Of a stretch of DNA of 64,000 nt, positions 46,116 to 57,415 are shown in pieces. A program made the position numbers and the translations under genes. The notes beneath the pieces were generated by a model. The model did not search any database and was not told where the DNA came from. It worked only from the letters and a program-made list of their open reading frames with translations. The DNA is from Augochlora pura (taxonomy: Eukaryota > Arthropoda > Insecta > Hymenoptera > Halictidae), in NCBI RefSeq assembly GCF_028453695.1, contig NC_135777.1, positions 21,786,796-21,850,795 on the forward strand, in the 5' to 3' direction. The stretch's first letter is position 1. Every line of letters begins with the position of its first letter.

Positions 46116-47105
46116 TAATGTTTATTAATTTTAAAAACAGTATATATTAAACATATAATATTAAACAGTTGTGCTATTTCTTCAAACTTACAACGACCAC
46201 ATGAATTGCCAGCAAGACTCAACATATTAAAATTGTCTGTAAACGTGTGAACTAATAGTAAAGCAATTAATACTATTTTATTTTATAAATATTCTACAGT
46301 CCACTAGTTTACTAGAAAAATATGAAAATCTTAGTAAATTTAATTAACTCGTAATAACAAAAATATTTACAACCGAATGTCAAAATACATTACAACCAAT
46401 TACAAAATTACAACCAATCTACAAAAATTGAATTACAAGTCACTGTTATATAAACCTTATACGATTCAAGGGCAACAACGATAAATAAAAAATAATGAAT
46501 AATATCGGACGTGAACTAGCCATCAACGAACAAGATCGTCATCGAAAGATGACGCTCGAGAAAAAAGAGTCGCCGATCTTGCCCGCTCGCTCGGAGCAAA
46601 ATAGCCCCGCTGCGCGACCGTTCCCGACACGGTGGTTCCGTCTTCTCGACGTCGCGCGTTCAACGAATGGCTCCATTATCGACGGACTGCGTCACAGTCG
46701 TAATTGGCCACGGTAGAACATTCGTAACGCCGCGCGGTGCGTGTCCCTCTCTCTACGCGCGCTGTTCGGTTACCGTCGCCGGCAGGTTCCGTGAACGCTA
46801 TTTCAGAACCGTTCCCCGTGTGAGTCATCCCCCCCTCCCCCTCCGCGCGCGGTTCGTTCTCCGTTTGATAAGACCGTGTTCTCCCGAGTTTCGCGCGGAC
46901 CGCGCGGGACACACACGCCGGAATGGGATTTATCGCGGGAACGTGACTTCTCCGGTGTTCGCGAAGTTACGAAATCGATTTGCGCGGGCGCGCGGCAATC
47001 CGGACGACTGTGTTTAGAAAACGTGAAAACCTCTTGTTCCACCGGCGATCGTCGAAATAAACCGAAGGAGAGCGGAGGCGGCGCACGGAGCTTATTTCTA
47101 TGATC
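46116..47105. other. AT-rich then CpG-rich DNA, no gene supported
   Basis: AT-rich to 46490, then CpG-rich with overlapping frames on both strands and no recognisable content. Confidence 0.42.
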
Positions 47106-47195
47106 GGGACCGTGGTTGATGTACGATCGACGATCGATGTATGATCGACGATCGATGTATGAATGAGACCGCGATCGATCTATGATCGTTGGTTC
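47106..47195. repeat. About 22-bp repeat of GATCGACGATCGATGTAT
   Basis: ACGATCGACGATCGATGTAT recurs two to three times, then decays. The units are rich in GATC and CGATCG dyads. Confidence 0.82.
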
Positions 47196-47384
47196 GTGAA
47201 TAATGTATTTATGGTGACACAATGGACCTTGAACTGTCTCGACGCGTTGCGTACACGTCTGTCTCAATTAACAATTCGCTCGCAAATAGCGGATATTCGT
47301 TCGCGACACGGGAAGAGAGGATTCTGCGGAGATTCTGAGAGGATACTTATACGGAAGCAAAAACAGACCGATCCGTTTAAAAAA

Positions 47385-47555
47385 ATGAAGGTGACCTTCA
47401 AATGTCCGAAGTACCTCCACCTGCAAACAAACTATTATCGCCACCGGATGTCCCCCTTCGTACCGTGCAATTTTGTTTCAGCAAATATTTCTGTGAAACT
47501 TATAGTTTTCAAAGATATTTGAGGTGGCAATAGTTTCGGCCCCACCCTGTATATC
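47385..47555 (+). repeat. Unclassified interspersed-repeat fragment ending CACCCTGTATA
   Basis: Runs from GAAGGTGACCTTCAAATG through CAATTTTGTTTCAG to GGCCCCACCCTGTATA. From general memory, CACCCTGTATA is a frequent terminus of insect interspersed repeats. I found no second copy of this sequence in the window, so the call rests on that resemblance. Confidence 0.4.
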
Positions 47556-47900
47556 GATTAGCGTAGAAATGTCTCCTATCAGTCGTTAAACGAGCATATC
47601 TCTTGATTCACTTAGCGTTAAAAGACATAAAATCGTTAAAAGACGTCAAATCGTTAAAAGGTAAAAGAATATCCTTTCAGCCCATTTTCGTGAACGCGCA
47701 TCGGTCAAAGCAAACATCGAAACAGCGACAGAGCAAGCTACGCGACCGCGACGGAACCTTGAGCGAGCCTAAAGTCCCCGCTCCGTCCGAGCCTCCTTAA
47801 ATTAGGTCGTAAAGATCGATACGGCGAGGAGCCGGCGCGCGTTTCGTCGGACCAGGAAAGAAACCCTTTAACAATGTGCGTGAAACACGGCACGCACACC

Positions 47901-47941
<41 letters not shown>

Positions 47942-48551
47942 ATCAAAGCGGAACGGCGTTCGAAAGCGGAGCACAGCGCCAGCCACTTTTCCTCACCGCG
48001 AGGATCGCCCGAGGAGCCGAGAGGAATTCTCTCCGTTCCGCGGTGCATCCGGCCGTTCCGCGGTTATTTATAGGCGGCGTCGACGCGGAATCGGCGGGAC
48101 GTTGATTTTCTTGAATTAAATAATCATAGAGATTCCGCCGGAGCGAAAGCGGGCCGTGCCCGCGCGGATTGTTGTCGGCCGGCCCGTGGATTCCGCGCCG
48201 AAATTGCCCGTTCCCGGCGTATTTTTAGACCCCCGTCGCGCGTCGAGCATTTTCCAGCGGCCGGAGCCGGAGGAATTTCCCGATCCTGTTTCTTCTATTT
48301 TTTTTTTCACCGTGGAAATCGCGATTATTTCGTTCGACCATCATTTCGTTTCGAAAATCCATTTCACCTTTGTTTGCCGACGATCCGCGAGGCCGACGTT
48401 GGCGGACCGTGCCGTTCGCAGGAGAATAGGTTACGCGAGGAGTGGGGGCCGGCGACGCATGCGCGGAAGTCCTAGAAAACGGCTTGGCGAGGTTGGTAGA
48501 TGCATAGTTTTGATCTGAGATTTATGGACGCGATGCAGAGATGGATTTCGT
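47556..48551. other. Mixed DNA with a CT microsatellite, no gene seen
   Basis: TTAAAAGACRTMAAATCG is repeated twice near 47619-47660. (CT)n at about 47902-47935. CpG-rich at 47960-48500 without a motif-bearing frame. Confidence 0.45.
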
Positions 48552-48720
48552 TTAACCCTTTGCACTTGAATGGTGACTGTGAGGCACCATAAAATTGTTC
48601 AACCATGTTGCAAAATAATCATTATATTAACATTCTTGCCAAGCGAAAAAGCCAATGGTACCCTTGGCACTCGAAGCCATTTTAACCTTAAATCTGAAAC
48701 AATCTTTAAATCTAAACTTT
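48552..48720 (-). mobile_element. Two TTAA-element group 1 fragments, head to tail
   Basis: TTAACCCTTTGCACTTGAAT, GGTGACTGTGAGGCACC and ATAAAATTGTTC at 48552-48601 match the reverse complement of the right end of the 42.8-kb copy. About 100 bp on, CCCTTGGCACTCGAAGCCAT then TTTAACC at 48660 is a left-type end in plus orientation. Neither has its partner end. Confidence 0.65.
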
Positions 48721-50709
48721 ATTCATAACACCGATCTAAAATGATCCAAAACGATCTTCTCGATCGATCGGACGATCTTATCGATCGATTCGTATTAATG
48801 GCGGCGCGAACGCGAACTCTATCAAACGCGGCGGCAACGCGGTCGCCAAACCCGCCGGTATTATATGCCTCGCGTTTGGACCGCAACAGGCGATTAGGTT
48901 TGTAAATTGCATTGTCCGGCGTCGACAATCGATTCCCAGCTGCCGATTACCGAAAAGGTAATTAAATTTTACAATGGGAATGATTTAGGACGGGGCCCCG
49001 CCCCGCCGAAAGCTCATTGTCTTCCGCGGGGGTTCGGTAACATGTTGCCGGGGAGCTTGTCCGGTTAATTAAAAAAATATACAGCAGCCGGGACGTGTCA
49101 AGCGGGACGGTGTTAACTCCGCCGGTCAGAGAATTTACTGCCACGCGGCTGCTATAGCGTCGGGTGAAAAGTGGTACGATTTCCTACTAATTTATAGTAA
49201 TTGGATTAAGAAGTAGAACGAGCGATAATTATTACCAGCGAATTATAACTCGTTGGTTACGGTAAATTGTTGTGAATTGCTTGCGATAAGTAACGAGCTG
49301 TGATTGTTAATTACTGTAGATTAGTGTAAATTGATTGGGAGAAGTAACTAGTTGAAATTGTTAATTATTAAGCGGATTATTTTTCTGCGTGATTGTAAAT
49401 TAAAAGGAAATTTGTGAAAGTAATTAGCTTCATTTTTGCTGGGCAATTTCAATGCTTCTCTTTATATAATAATAATAATAATAATAATTAAAATATACAA
49501 TATATTATTACAATAGTATAAATGTGCAATATTATATAATAATCTAATAACTTTGTCTAACTGATTTTTATATTAAACAAAAATTTTCCTTGGGATAAAA
49601 ATTAAGAAATTCGACTTTTATCACAGACCAAACCTTTTCACTGAAAAGTACAAAATTTTCGCTAACATCGTCGCAAAAATATAATTATAAATAAAAGATT
49701 ACATCCGCCAATAAATGAATTTAATTTAGTAAAATATACAGGCAAACTCCCATTTTTATAATACTAGAACAAAATACTAAATTAGATAGTAATATCCAAT
49801 ATAATATATAATAATAGTTAGAAAATACTAAATAATATATTAATAATAGTTGCAAAGTACTAAAATACTAAATCAGATAAAGCAACGTTAAATAGCGATA
49901 AGGGTCCGCGACGTGTAAATGATTTCCGCCGGAGGACTCCTCGCCGCACCGCGAAGCGGCCGAGCGTTTACAATTCCGGCGTGTTTTATTTCGATTAAAA
50001 TCGCCGCGAATTCGATTCGCTTCACGGACAAAGCGGGGAGGGGGGGACTCCACGCGAACGCGGCTTAATAAACCGACGAAACGACGAGCGCGCCGCGCGT
50101 CGCTCTGCCAACGGATCGCTTCGCCTCGCGGCAGCCCGTCGACGAAATAAAAGGAAACACGGATCGGTCCGGAGTCGCGCTGGTGTAATCGTTGCTCTTT
50201 TAATCGCGGGCACCGATACGCCGTACCTGAAATTACCAATCCGCTCGCGGATCGATAACCGATTTCACTGGAGAACAGCCAAAATCTATTAAACCGCTGG
50301 CCGGTTCTAGGTAAATCGTTCTGACCGATCGGGCGTGGGTAATAGGTGGGGAGAGAGAGAGAGAACCCGGGGTGTAATCGTCTTAACTTCGATTTTCCAA
50401 TTGGTTCTCTTTTCCCCGCAGACAATGGGCCACCGGTTTCTAAACGAAATCATTACTCGCTCGGCTCCGACCGCCGGCAAATATATGTATATATACGTTG
50501 CCGTGATTAACAAACCGATCGGAAACCGTTCTCCTTTTTATGTAGGACGCCAGGGAAATTGAACGCAGCGAGACAGATTCGTTTATTTCGCGACGACCGA
50601 CTCCGTGGAGGTAATTAATTTTTGCTCGACGATGATAAAGAAATCGGTGAGGACTTTTTTTTTAATTTTTTAACAGAGATCGAAGTGCGATGACTTTTGT
50701 GATTATTTT
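48721..50709. other. Long stretch with no gene supported
   Basis: AATAAT triplets at 49469-49488, AT-rich decayed repeats around 49180-49400 and 49740-49860, and CpG-rich sequence at 49900-50330. GTGGAG|GTAATT at about 50611 is a possible donor without a coding frame before it. Confidence 0.42.
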
Positions 50710-51004
50710 AGGGAATTGCTAAATGAGGGTTATAGATTATTTTCATGGAATTGCTAAAGGAGAGTTAATAAATGTTTTTATGGAATTGCTCAATGAGAGT
50801 CAGGAATTGTTTCTATGGAATTGCTAAATTAGAGTTAGGAATTATTTGTACGGAATTGCTAAATGAGAGTTAGGAATTATTTTTATGGAATTGCTAAATG
50901 AGAGTCAATAATTGTTTTTACGGAATTGCTAAATGAGAGTCATGATTTATTTTTATGGAACTGCTAAATGAGAGTCAATAATTGTTTTCACGGAATTGCT
51001 AATT
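50710..51004. repeat. 35-bp minisatellite, about nine units
   Basis: GGAATTGCTAAATGAGAGT followed by a variable part with ATTRTTTTTA recurs with 35-bp spacing (starts at 50713, 50748, 50783 and 50818, for example). Confidence 0.92.
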
Positions 51005-51044
51005 GCTACGGCCGTGCAAAAATCTGCCGTAGCTTAAGGGTTAA
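51005..51044 (-). mobile_element. Possible group 2 TTAA-element end with hairpin
   Basis: GCTACGGC and GCCGTAGC are an 8-bp inverted pair around a 13-base loop. CTTAAGGGTTAA follows, with TTAA at 51041-51044. In reverse complement it reads TTAACCCTTAAGCTACGGCA, like the start of the 63.0-kb element. Confidence 0.5.
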
Positions 51045-52059
51045 AAAAATCCGCGATCAATCGATCGAGAAACCCAATAAGATCCGCCCGATCCTCGAAT
51101 CCGTGCACCGTGTGTCGCCGTCGTCGCGCGCCGGCACAATATCCCCGAGTCACGTGTAACACGCGTTGCGGTGCTGGTGCACTGTGTATCCGCAGGATGA
51201 CACTCGCAATTAAGTCCACTCCGACGCCCGGCCACGAATGCATCGTGCATATCCCCCTCTCTGCCTCCGTTCTCCCCACTTCTCCGCAGCCTAGGAAGTA
51301 ATAGAGTAAAATGTCTGGCAGTTGGCACCGTGTCAATAGACGGCGCGCCACGGCCTTTTGAACTTGGCCGGGCCGCGAGCGCGCGGATGATGCCCGCGGA
51401 ATTCGCCGACTTCGACGCGAACGTCGTTGTCAATTAAGCCGATACACCCTTTCCCGTCAACGATCCCCGGGATATTTATAAACGACCGGGATGGTCGTCA
51501 ATGGATTTCGTGGCACGGATTCCCGCAGGATTCATTGAACGATGACGTCGTCTTTAGAATGGTTGCTTTAATGTTTATACTACTTTTTATGCTAGTTGAC
51601 AGAGATGGTGGATGGTAATGTTTGCAAAATGTAGAAGACAGTTATAAGTTACTTTTAACATGTTGCGCGTCGTCGTCGTATATGGATAATATTTAACATA
51701 TATATGTTATTAAATAGAATCGATAAAGTGTTAATTAAGGGTATACTTGTTCCCCGACTCGATTGCATAAGAGAAGCGAGAGCAGGGTACGGGTCGGTGG
51801 ATAAGGTAACCGAGCAGCGAAGAAAGTCTGCCCCGTAGGTGGTTGATGCGTGTGCACTTTCGCTGGTTGGTCAGCCGGCCTGTGTAAAAACTTGTCTCCC
51901 GTTTCAAGAAATCGAGAACCGCGCGGGGGCGTGCTGCCGAGCCGGATATGCGGCTGCGAGGTATCCTCGTGAGTCAGCCGACCCGAGGAGGGAGAAAGCG
52001 GTGACTTCCCGGTTCGTGTCGAGCAGGAACGGGGACGCTGCTGGATCTTCGATGGAACT
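51045..52059. other. CpG-rich DNA, no gene supported
   Basis: A frame at 51839-52120 has several cysteines, but it has no signal peptide, no in-frame context and no splice support. Confidence 0.4.
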
Positions 52060-52312
52060 GCGCTATTTTCAAAGCGGTTTAGACGACTTTAACATCGTTA
52101 TTAACGGACATTGTAACTAATAGATTGGGACCTTTGTGCAGTATAAAAATTGTTAATTGCTGGAAATATAAGTTCGATGATTTTTCTCTTTTAATCCTTT
52201 GGGAAATTCAGGATAAAAACAGTACTATTTCCATAGCGACTTAGACGTATTTAATATCGTTATTAATGGACTTAATAACTAATAGGTTAGGACCTTTAGT
52301 ATGAAAAATGCT
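52060..52312. repeat. Tandem duplication of about 157 bp, two copies
   Basis: Copy 1 (about 52060-52150) and copy 2 (about 52217-52310) share CTATTTYCAWAGCG, TTAGACG, ATCGTTATTAAYGGAC and TAACTAATAGRTTRGGACCT in order. Confidence 0.82.
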
Positions 52313-52548
52313 TTCAAATTCCTTCTCACACTTTTGCAATTTAATTTTTGACTTACGCGAAATTTATCTCGAAAACTATAGATTGAAATTTAGTTAAAAT
52401 TAATTAGTTTAGTGTTAAAAGCATCACTGTATCACTTATAACTATCGCAAAAATTATTTTTTAAAAAAGAAAAAACGACTACTTATTTCTTAATTTTTCA
52501 ACCATTTTGAACAATGTTTCTATCTCGCTCCAATAGCGTCGTCTTTAT

Positions 52549-52625
52549 GACTACCACAAAATATACTACACCTACCACAAAATATACTACACCAACCACA
52601 AAATACACTCCACCAACCATAAAAC
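52549..52625. repeat. 21-bp minisatellite, 3.5 units
   Basis: CTACCACAAAATATACTACAC repeats with 21-bp spacing and few changes. It gives Thr-Thr-Lys-Tyr-Thr repeats in one frame, an artefact. Confidence 0.9.
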
Positions 52626-53149
52626 TCCACACATCGCTTCTCCTTCTCCGAAGCGTTTCCCGAATCTCTTCTCCGATTTTTCCAAGAACCGTCGCAGCCA
52701 ATTACAGAACCGGCGCGACGCTCGTGGTCAGCAAGGGTTGGCCGGAAGGACAAGGGAAGAGGGAAAAGGACGGCCCCGAATTCGAGAGCGGCGTGTCGAT
52801 CGGCAGTTCGGCGAACGTGGTCGCGTGTGACCGCGGTTAAGTAACCGGTGATGTAACGTTGCAATTCAACTTCTCTTTCCCCGTCCCCTTTGTTCCCGGG
52901 GTCTGAGCGAAAGACGAAGCCGGCGTTAGAGGAGAGAGAAGAGGAGTAGGAGGAGGAGGAGGAGGAGGCAGGCAGGCAGGCAGTCCATTGGACGAAATTA
53001 CCGAGGGAGCTATTCCGAACGCGGCGGTGCACAGCTGCAACGAGGAGGAACGTTACTGGTGCAATCTGCGCTCGTCGCTCGGGCTGAAGGAGTCGAAGAC
53101 GGCGTTGTTGTCTCTCACCCCCTTGAAAGCGATGCGTTTTGGTTGGTAG
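52626..53149. other. CpG-rich DNA with GGA and GGCA runs
   Basis: (GGA)n at about 52949-52968 passes directly into (GGCA)n at about 52967-52982. No gene supported. Confidence 0.45.
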
Positions 53150-53695
53150 GGTTCATGGCGGCTGCACCGTGGATTGGCGATGTTGAGAGATGCTAGCTAT
53201 AGCTACCCCATGGCTTGGGAAGGTCTAGCGACGCTTGTTGCGGACATTTCATGGTTTAGAGACTTCGCGACGTTGAACGATGTTAGCTGCGGTCACCCCA
53301 TGGATTGGAGATGTTGAGAGATGTTTGCTGCGGCTATGGTATGACTTGGCGACGTTGAGCGATCACCCCATAGGTCGACGAAGTCGAACGACGTTTGCTG
53401 TGGCCATTCCGTAGCTCGGCGACGTCCAGCGATGCTCACTGCGGCTACTCCATGGCTCGACGACGTCGAACAATATTAGCTGCGGGTACCCCATAGCTCA
53501 GTGACGTCGAACGACGCTCTATGCGGCTACCCCATAGCTCAGTGACGTCGAACGATGCTCTCTGCGGCTACCCCATAGCTCAGTGACGTCGAACGACGCT
53601 CTCTGCGGCTACCCCATAGCTCAGTGACGTCGAGCGACGCTCTTTGCAGCCATATCCCATAGCTTGGCGACGTAGAGTCGACGCTAGCTACACTT
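53150..53695. repeat. 41-bp minisatellite with a decay gradient, about thirteen units
   Basis: The core unit CCCCATAGCTCAGTGACGTC then GAACGACGCTCTCTGCGGCTA recurs at 41 bp (53530, 53571 and so on). Units at about 53490-53640 are almost identical, while those at 53150-53400 are recognisable only by CCCCATGG, GCGACGTTGA and GCTGCGG. Confidence 0.9.
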
Positions 53696-53781
53696 CGACA
53701 AAGAAGCGAGCCTATAAATTCACCCGAAAAATATTATTGAAACAGCAGGAATTATGAAAGTAAAGATCAGGAAACAGTCAC

Positions 53782-53862
53782 CTTGTTCACCGCACAGTAA
53801 CTGGCTCCAGTATCCTGTCCGCGCCGTAACGATCCCATAGAATTCGATGGTGGCAGAATAGC
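53782..53862 (-). CDS. Candidate 81-nt exon, unidentified (hypothetical)
   Basis: On the minus strand a good acceptor (GGTTTTCTCAG) and a good donor (AACAAG followed by GTGACT) bracket exactly 81 bases. Two of three frames are open. One reads Tyr-Ser-Ala-Thr-Ile-Glu-Phe-Tyr-Gly-Ile-Val and so on, and that frame stays open well beyond both splice sites (53720-53944). The other reads Ala-Ile-Leu-Pro-Pro-Ser. The stretch lies between two minisatellites and has no partner exon that I can see. I recognise no family. Confidence 0.25.
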
Positions 53863-53984
53863 CTGAGAAAACCGGGCTATCGATGTCAGCGTGGGCGGGT
53901 CGGACAGTTATGGGGTCAGGGTATGGTCGCTCGGACACGCCCAAAAAGCCTAACCGAATTACGGAATCTGGTGATCTCGGGTAA

Positions 53985-54480
53985 TCTGAAATTTTATCGA
54001 AGGGAAGCTCTTCCCTCTCCTCGCTTCTCTCCTGAGTCCCTCCTTTCCACTCTCCTTGATTCTCTCCTCGCTTCTCTTCTCGTCTGAAATTTTATCGAAG
54101 CCGAGGTACTTCTCTCTCCCCGCTTCTCTCCTTCTCTCCTTCTCTGCTGTACTCATCTCTCTCCTCGGTTCTGAAATTTTATCGAAGCCGAGGTTCTTCT
54201 CTCTCCCCGCTTCTTTCCTCATTCTCTCCTTCTCTCTCCTTGATTCTCTCCTCGCTTCTCTCCTCGGTTCTGAAATTTTATCGAAGCCGAGGTTCTTCTC
54301 TCCTCAGTCTCTCCTTCTCTCCTCTCCTGTACTCATCTCTCTCTCCTCGGTTCTGAAATTTTCTCGAAGCCGAGGCTCCTCCCTCTCCTCGCCTCTCTCC
54401 CGAGTCTCTCCTCTTCCCCCTTCTCCTTTTTCTCCTCGCTTCGCTCTTCAGTCTCTCTCCTCAATTCTCTCCCCGCTCCA
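53985..54480. repeat. 84-100-bp minisatellite, five units
   Basis: Each unit starts TCTGAAATTTTATCGAAGCC or a close variant (TTCTCGAAG in the last) at about 53988, 54084, 54170, 54269 and 54353, followed by GAGGTTCTTCTCTC and a CT-rich filler of variable length. Confidence 0.92.
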
Positions 54481-55472
54481 TAAGAATTAGCTTCATCTCG
54501 GTCTGCTAAACCATAGATAGGAATCGGGTCGCAACATCGATCTCCACGAAGAATCGTCGCGAAATCCAGGCGACCGGTTTCAATTACCAAAGCCCCGTGG
54601 CCCACGCGTCCGCGTTATCCACGTTTCGCCGGTGTGCACGCGCACGCACACACGCGCGTACCAGCCCGCGATTAGGCGGGGGACACGTCCGCGCGTCGGC
54701 GTACACCGGTTGTAAATATAGTCGTTAAAGGGTTCGCGGTACATTTAATTCGATCCGAACCGAGCGAGCGATCCTCGGTCGAACCCGGGCCCGCCTTGAT
54801 TGATTAACCTAATCGACCTTCGCGGTTGATTGATTAACGGACCATTCACACCGTTTTACGCTTCTATTTCTCGCGAGAGCGAGCGCGCAAGCTCGTGCCG
54901 CGGCGTTCTCTCGCGTGCGTTAACGGGCCAAGAACATCCATCAAAGCGGTTCATTTCGAGAGCGGGATGTGCACAGAAAGAGCGAGTAAAGGAGAGAAAG
55001 AGAGAGAGAGAGGGGCGTTCATGAACTCCTTCCGCCTCGCCCGTCTTTGTGCACCGTAAACCGGGCATTATCTTTGGTTATTGATCCCGGGGAAAATTGA
55101 ATTTTTTTAAATTGATCGACCGCGCCGCGACTTCGTGTTAATTTGACGGCGAGCTGAAATTGATTGACTCGGGGCTCTCTGATCGAGTCACAAGAATCTA
55201 GTAGCGCATGCCTGGAGTTCGGTGTAGCAGGATTTTACAGATTTATCGTACATTTATCGAGTAGTTGGCGCAGGATGAAACTACCCTCTTGGCTTATTTT
55301 AGCTTTATGTTACGCGATTGCTGTATCTAGGAAGATCAATTAATAATAGGAAGAAAAATTAATTTGTTAATTAATACGTCGTCTGTGGCAGGTGTTGGTG
55401 AATTAATTAGTTTGATTTTTTCACTAAGTTTTTTTTTAATTCTTTGTTGTAGTTTAAAGAGGTGCAGTCGCG
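54481..55472. other. CpG-rich then AT-rich DNA, no gene seen
   Basis: CpG-rich to about 55080, AT-rich after 55200. A short GA tract lies at about 54993-55012. The stretch ends in TTCTTTGTTGTAG, a possible acceptor for the frame that follows. Confidence 0.42.
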
Positions 55473-55571
55473 ATGAAAATTACTGTAACAGATAGACCGA
55501 ATGCTAACAAATTGTCCGGCTTCGCCAAGATTACATTGACAGACCACCGAGTCCCCGAAGGATCAGCAAAG
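55473..55571 (+). CDS. Candidate first coding exon, unidentified (hypothetical)
   Basis: A plausible acceptor (TTTGTTGTAG) is followed by 20 bases and an ATG at 55473; an in-frame TAA lies just upstream, so the ATG would be the start. The frame runs 33 codons to CAAAG|GTAGAC, a mediocre donor, and stays open to 55655. It begins Met-Lys-Ile-Thr-Val-Thr-Asp-Arg-Pro-Asn and then Gly-Phe-Ala-Lys-Ile-Thr-Leu-Thr-Asp. From memory the first 24 residues faintly recall the start of the bacterial SpoVG family, but the rest does not. I take that as chance. Unidentified. Confidence 0.22.
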
Positions 55572-56204
55572 GTAGACTTCCAAGTCTTTCAGCCGGTCTC
55601 CCAGGAGACGCCAAGATCTCTTCTTCCTCTTCTTATCCTCCCTACAGTCTCTTAAGAGCTCCTGTATAGTCTTCGAGGTCTCGATAGTTTCTCAGTGGCC
55701 GCGCAGGGACCCTCGGTCCCCTCGGAGCCTTTTGATATTCCCCTAAGAGCCGCGCCTCGAGAATTCCGGCACCCTTAAGGGCCACGGGACGGAATTGTTA
55801 AACGGGAATCTTCGTCACGTGGTCCTCCACACAGTTTCCAACAGTCAGGAACGGCACGGGGCGCGGCTCTTCGCCGGTGAAATAATTTATCAGGGAACTA
55901 CGTACGAGGGTGTACAATGTGCCCTGATAGGCGAGATGGAGTTTCGTTGCACAATGAAACACCGCCAACCCCCCTTTCTATGAAACAGCGCGAATCGTTA
56001 CGGTCGTTTTGCCGCGCCTGTTCCACGATTTCCTACGGAACTGCGACTATGACCAGAATCTGTCGACAGCCTAATGATTTCCTGGCGCGAAAAGGGACGA
56101 GCGTGTCGCGCTCGAGCATCGTTTATTCGCGGATTTTTTTATTTGTTTTTAGTTTCTGGTGGATTTTAATTAATTGGGGTTGCGGAATGTAATAGGTGCG
56201 ATTT
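55572..56204. other. Mixed DNA, no gene supported
   Basis: A 62-codon frame at 55795-55983 has no recognisable content. No repeat of note. Confidence 0.42.
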
Positions 56205-56465
56205 AAGTATGGATAATATAATACAAAATATTGCGATATAATATACTATAGGGCAATATAATGCGATGTAATGCAATATAACACAATATAGTATAATATA
56301 ACGCAATATAGTACAGTGTAATACAGCTTCACATTACAGAAGATAATTCGTACAATATAATACAATATAATGCACTATAACACAATGAAACACAATATAC
56401 TATAATATAATGTAATATACTATAATGTAATATACTACAGTATAGTACTATATTACTATACCATA
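56205..56465. repeat. AT-rich repeat of ATATAATACA and ATATAGTATA units
   Basis: Units of about 10-11 bp (AATATAATGC, AATATAACAC, AATATAGTAC) run through the stretch with constant small changes. Confidence 0.88.
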
Positions 56466-57205
56466 AAATTGCAAGCAACGCGGAAACTATCGCGAGCACT
56501 TCCCGGCATCTTAGCGACCCGGTCGAACGCGGGTCACAGCGCGAAGGGGTTGGAGTCCTCGACGAGCAAAGCGGTGCGCGCGCCAACCGAACGAAAATCC
56601 GCGAGATCTGTTGACACAAGGATCTCGGGATTGATGACAGGCATTCCCTCGCACCTGGATCCGCAGATTAGCCTCGTAAATCTCGTAGGTGGTTTGTCCG
56701 CGACCTCGGCCAGAAAAATTTCTCTTAAGTGCGGGGAGGGGAGAGAGAGGGGACGACGACGGTTTATTTATCGCCGGCCGGGTGATACGGGCCGGGGGGT
56801 GCTAGTTATCCTAATACCGCCGTAAATTCTATCGCGGCAACGGTTCGCCTCCGCGCGACCAGCGCGCGAAACTTTTCGGCTGCGTAAATAACCCGTGAAA
56901 TATACCCCCGGCCTCGCAAGAGATCGCTACGTGTTACAGAAATTATACCGCGCGACGATTCTACGTGCCCCGAGAGCGCGGCGCTCGTGTTACCACCCCG
57001 TCCGCGTGTATCTGTGCGCGCGCGCCGTAACATCCCCTAGCTGGCTCTTTGGGGTCTGTATAGGGTGTCGAACAACGTTTCGACGAGACTACCGTGTGCG
57101 AACTATGTCGCACCAATCGGCGAAGACGTGTTAGAGAAAAGCGTTGTTCATTGTGGCTGCGAGAGATTTTTCAGGGGGCACGGTTTTTTAATTGCATTTT
57201 AAACG
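56466..57205. other. CpG-rich DNA, no gene supported
   Basis: Frames at 56469-56825 (plus) and 56806-57033 (minus) have no domain. Confidence 0.42.
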
Positions 57206-57415
57206 AATTTATTAGTGTTTTTTTTTTAATTGGTTTTGTAAGGACTTTTTTTAAAGGATTTTGTTAGGACTTTTTTAATTGATTTTGTAAGGACTTTTTT
57301 AATCGATTTTGTATGGACTTTTTTAATTGTTTTTGTAAGGATTTTTTAAACGATTTTAGAAGTACTTTTTTAAACGATTTTATAAGGATTTTTATAAACG
57401 TTTTTATAAATGTAT
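57206..57415. repeat. 25-bp minisatellite (TTTTTAATTGATTTTGTAAGGAC)
   Basis: AGGACTTTTTTAATYGATTT recurs about every 25 bp (57241, 57266, 57290 and about 57315), decaying to the right. Confidence 0.87.

Noticed and set aside
46495..46716. ATG frame of 73 codons after an AT-rich stretch
   Set aside because: No domain, no donor at its end, and it runs into CpG-rich DNA with open frames on both strands.
51839..52120. Cysteine-containing frame of 93 codons, possible secreted peptide
   Set aside because: No signal peptide, no supporting splice site, and CpG-rich context where open frames are common.
54600..54615. CCACGCGTCCG, identical to a common cDNA-library adapter
   Set aside because: It sits in continuous genomic sequence with CpG-rich context; an 11-base match is plausible by chance.
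55071..55084. TCTTTGGTTAT, like the start of the miR-9 family
   Set aside because: The rest of the mature sequence and the complementary arm are missing; the local hairpin is only a few base pairs.
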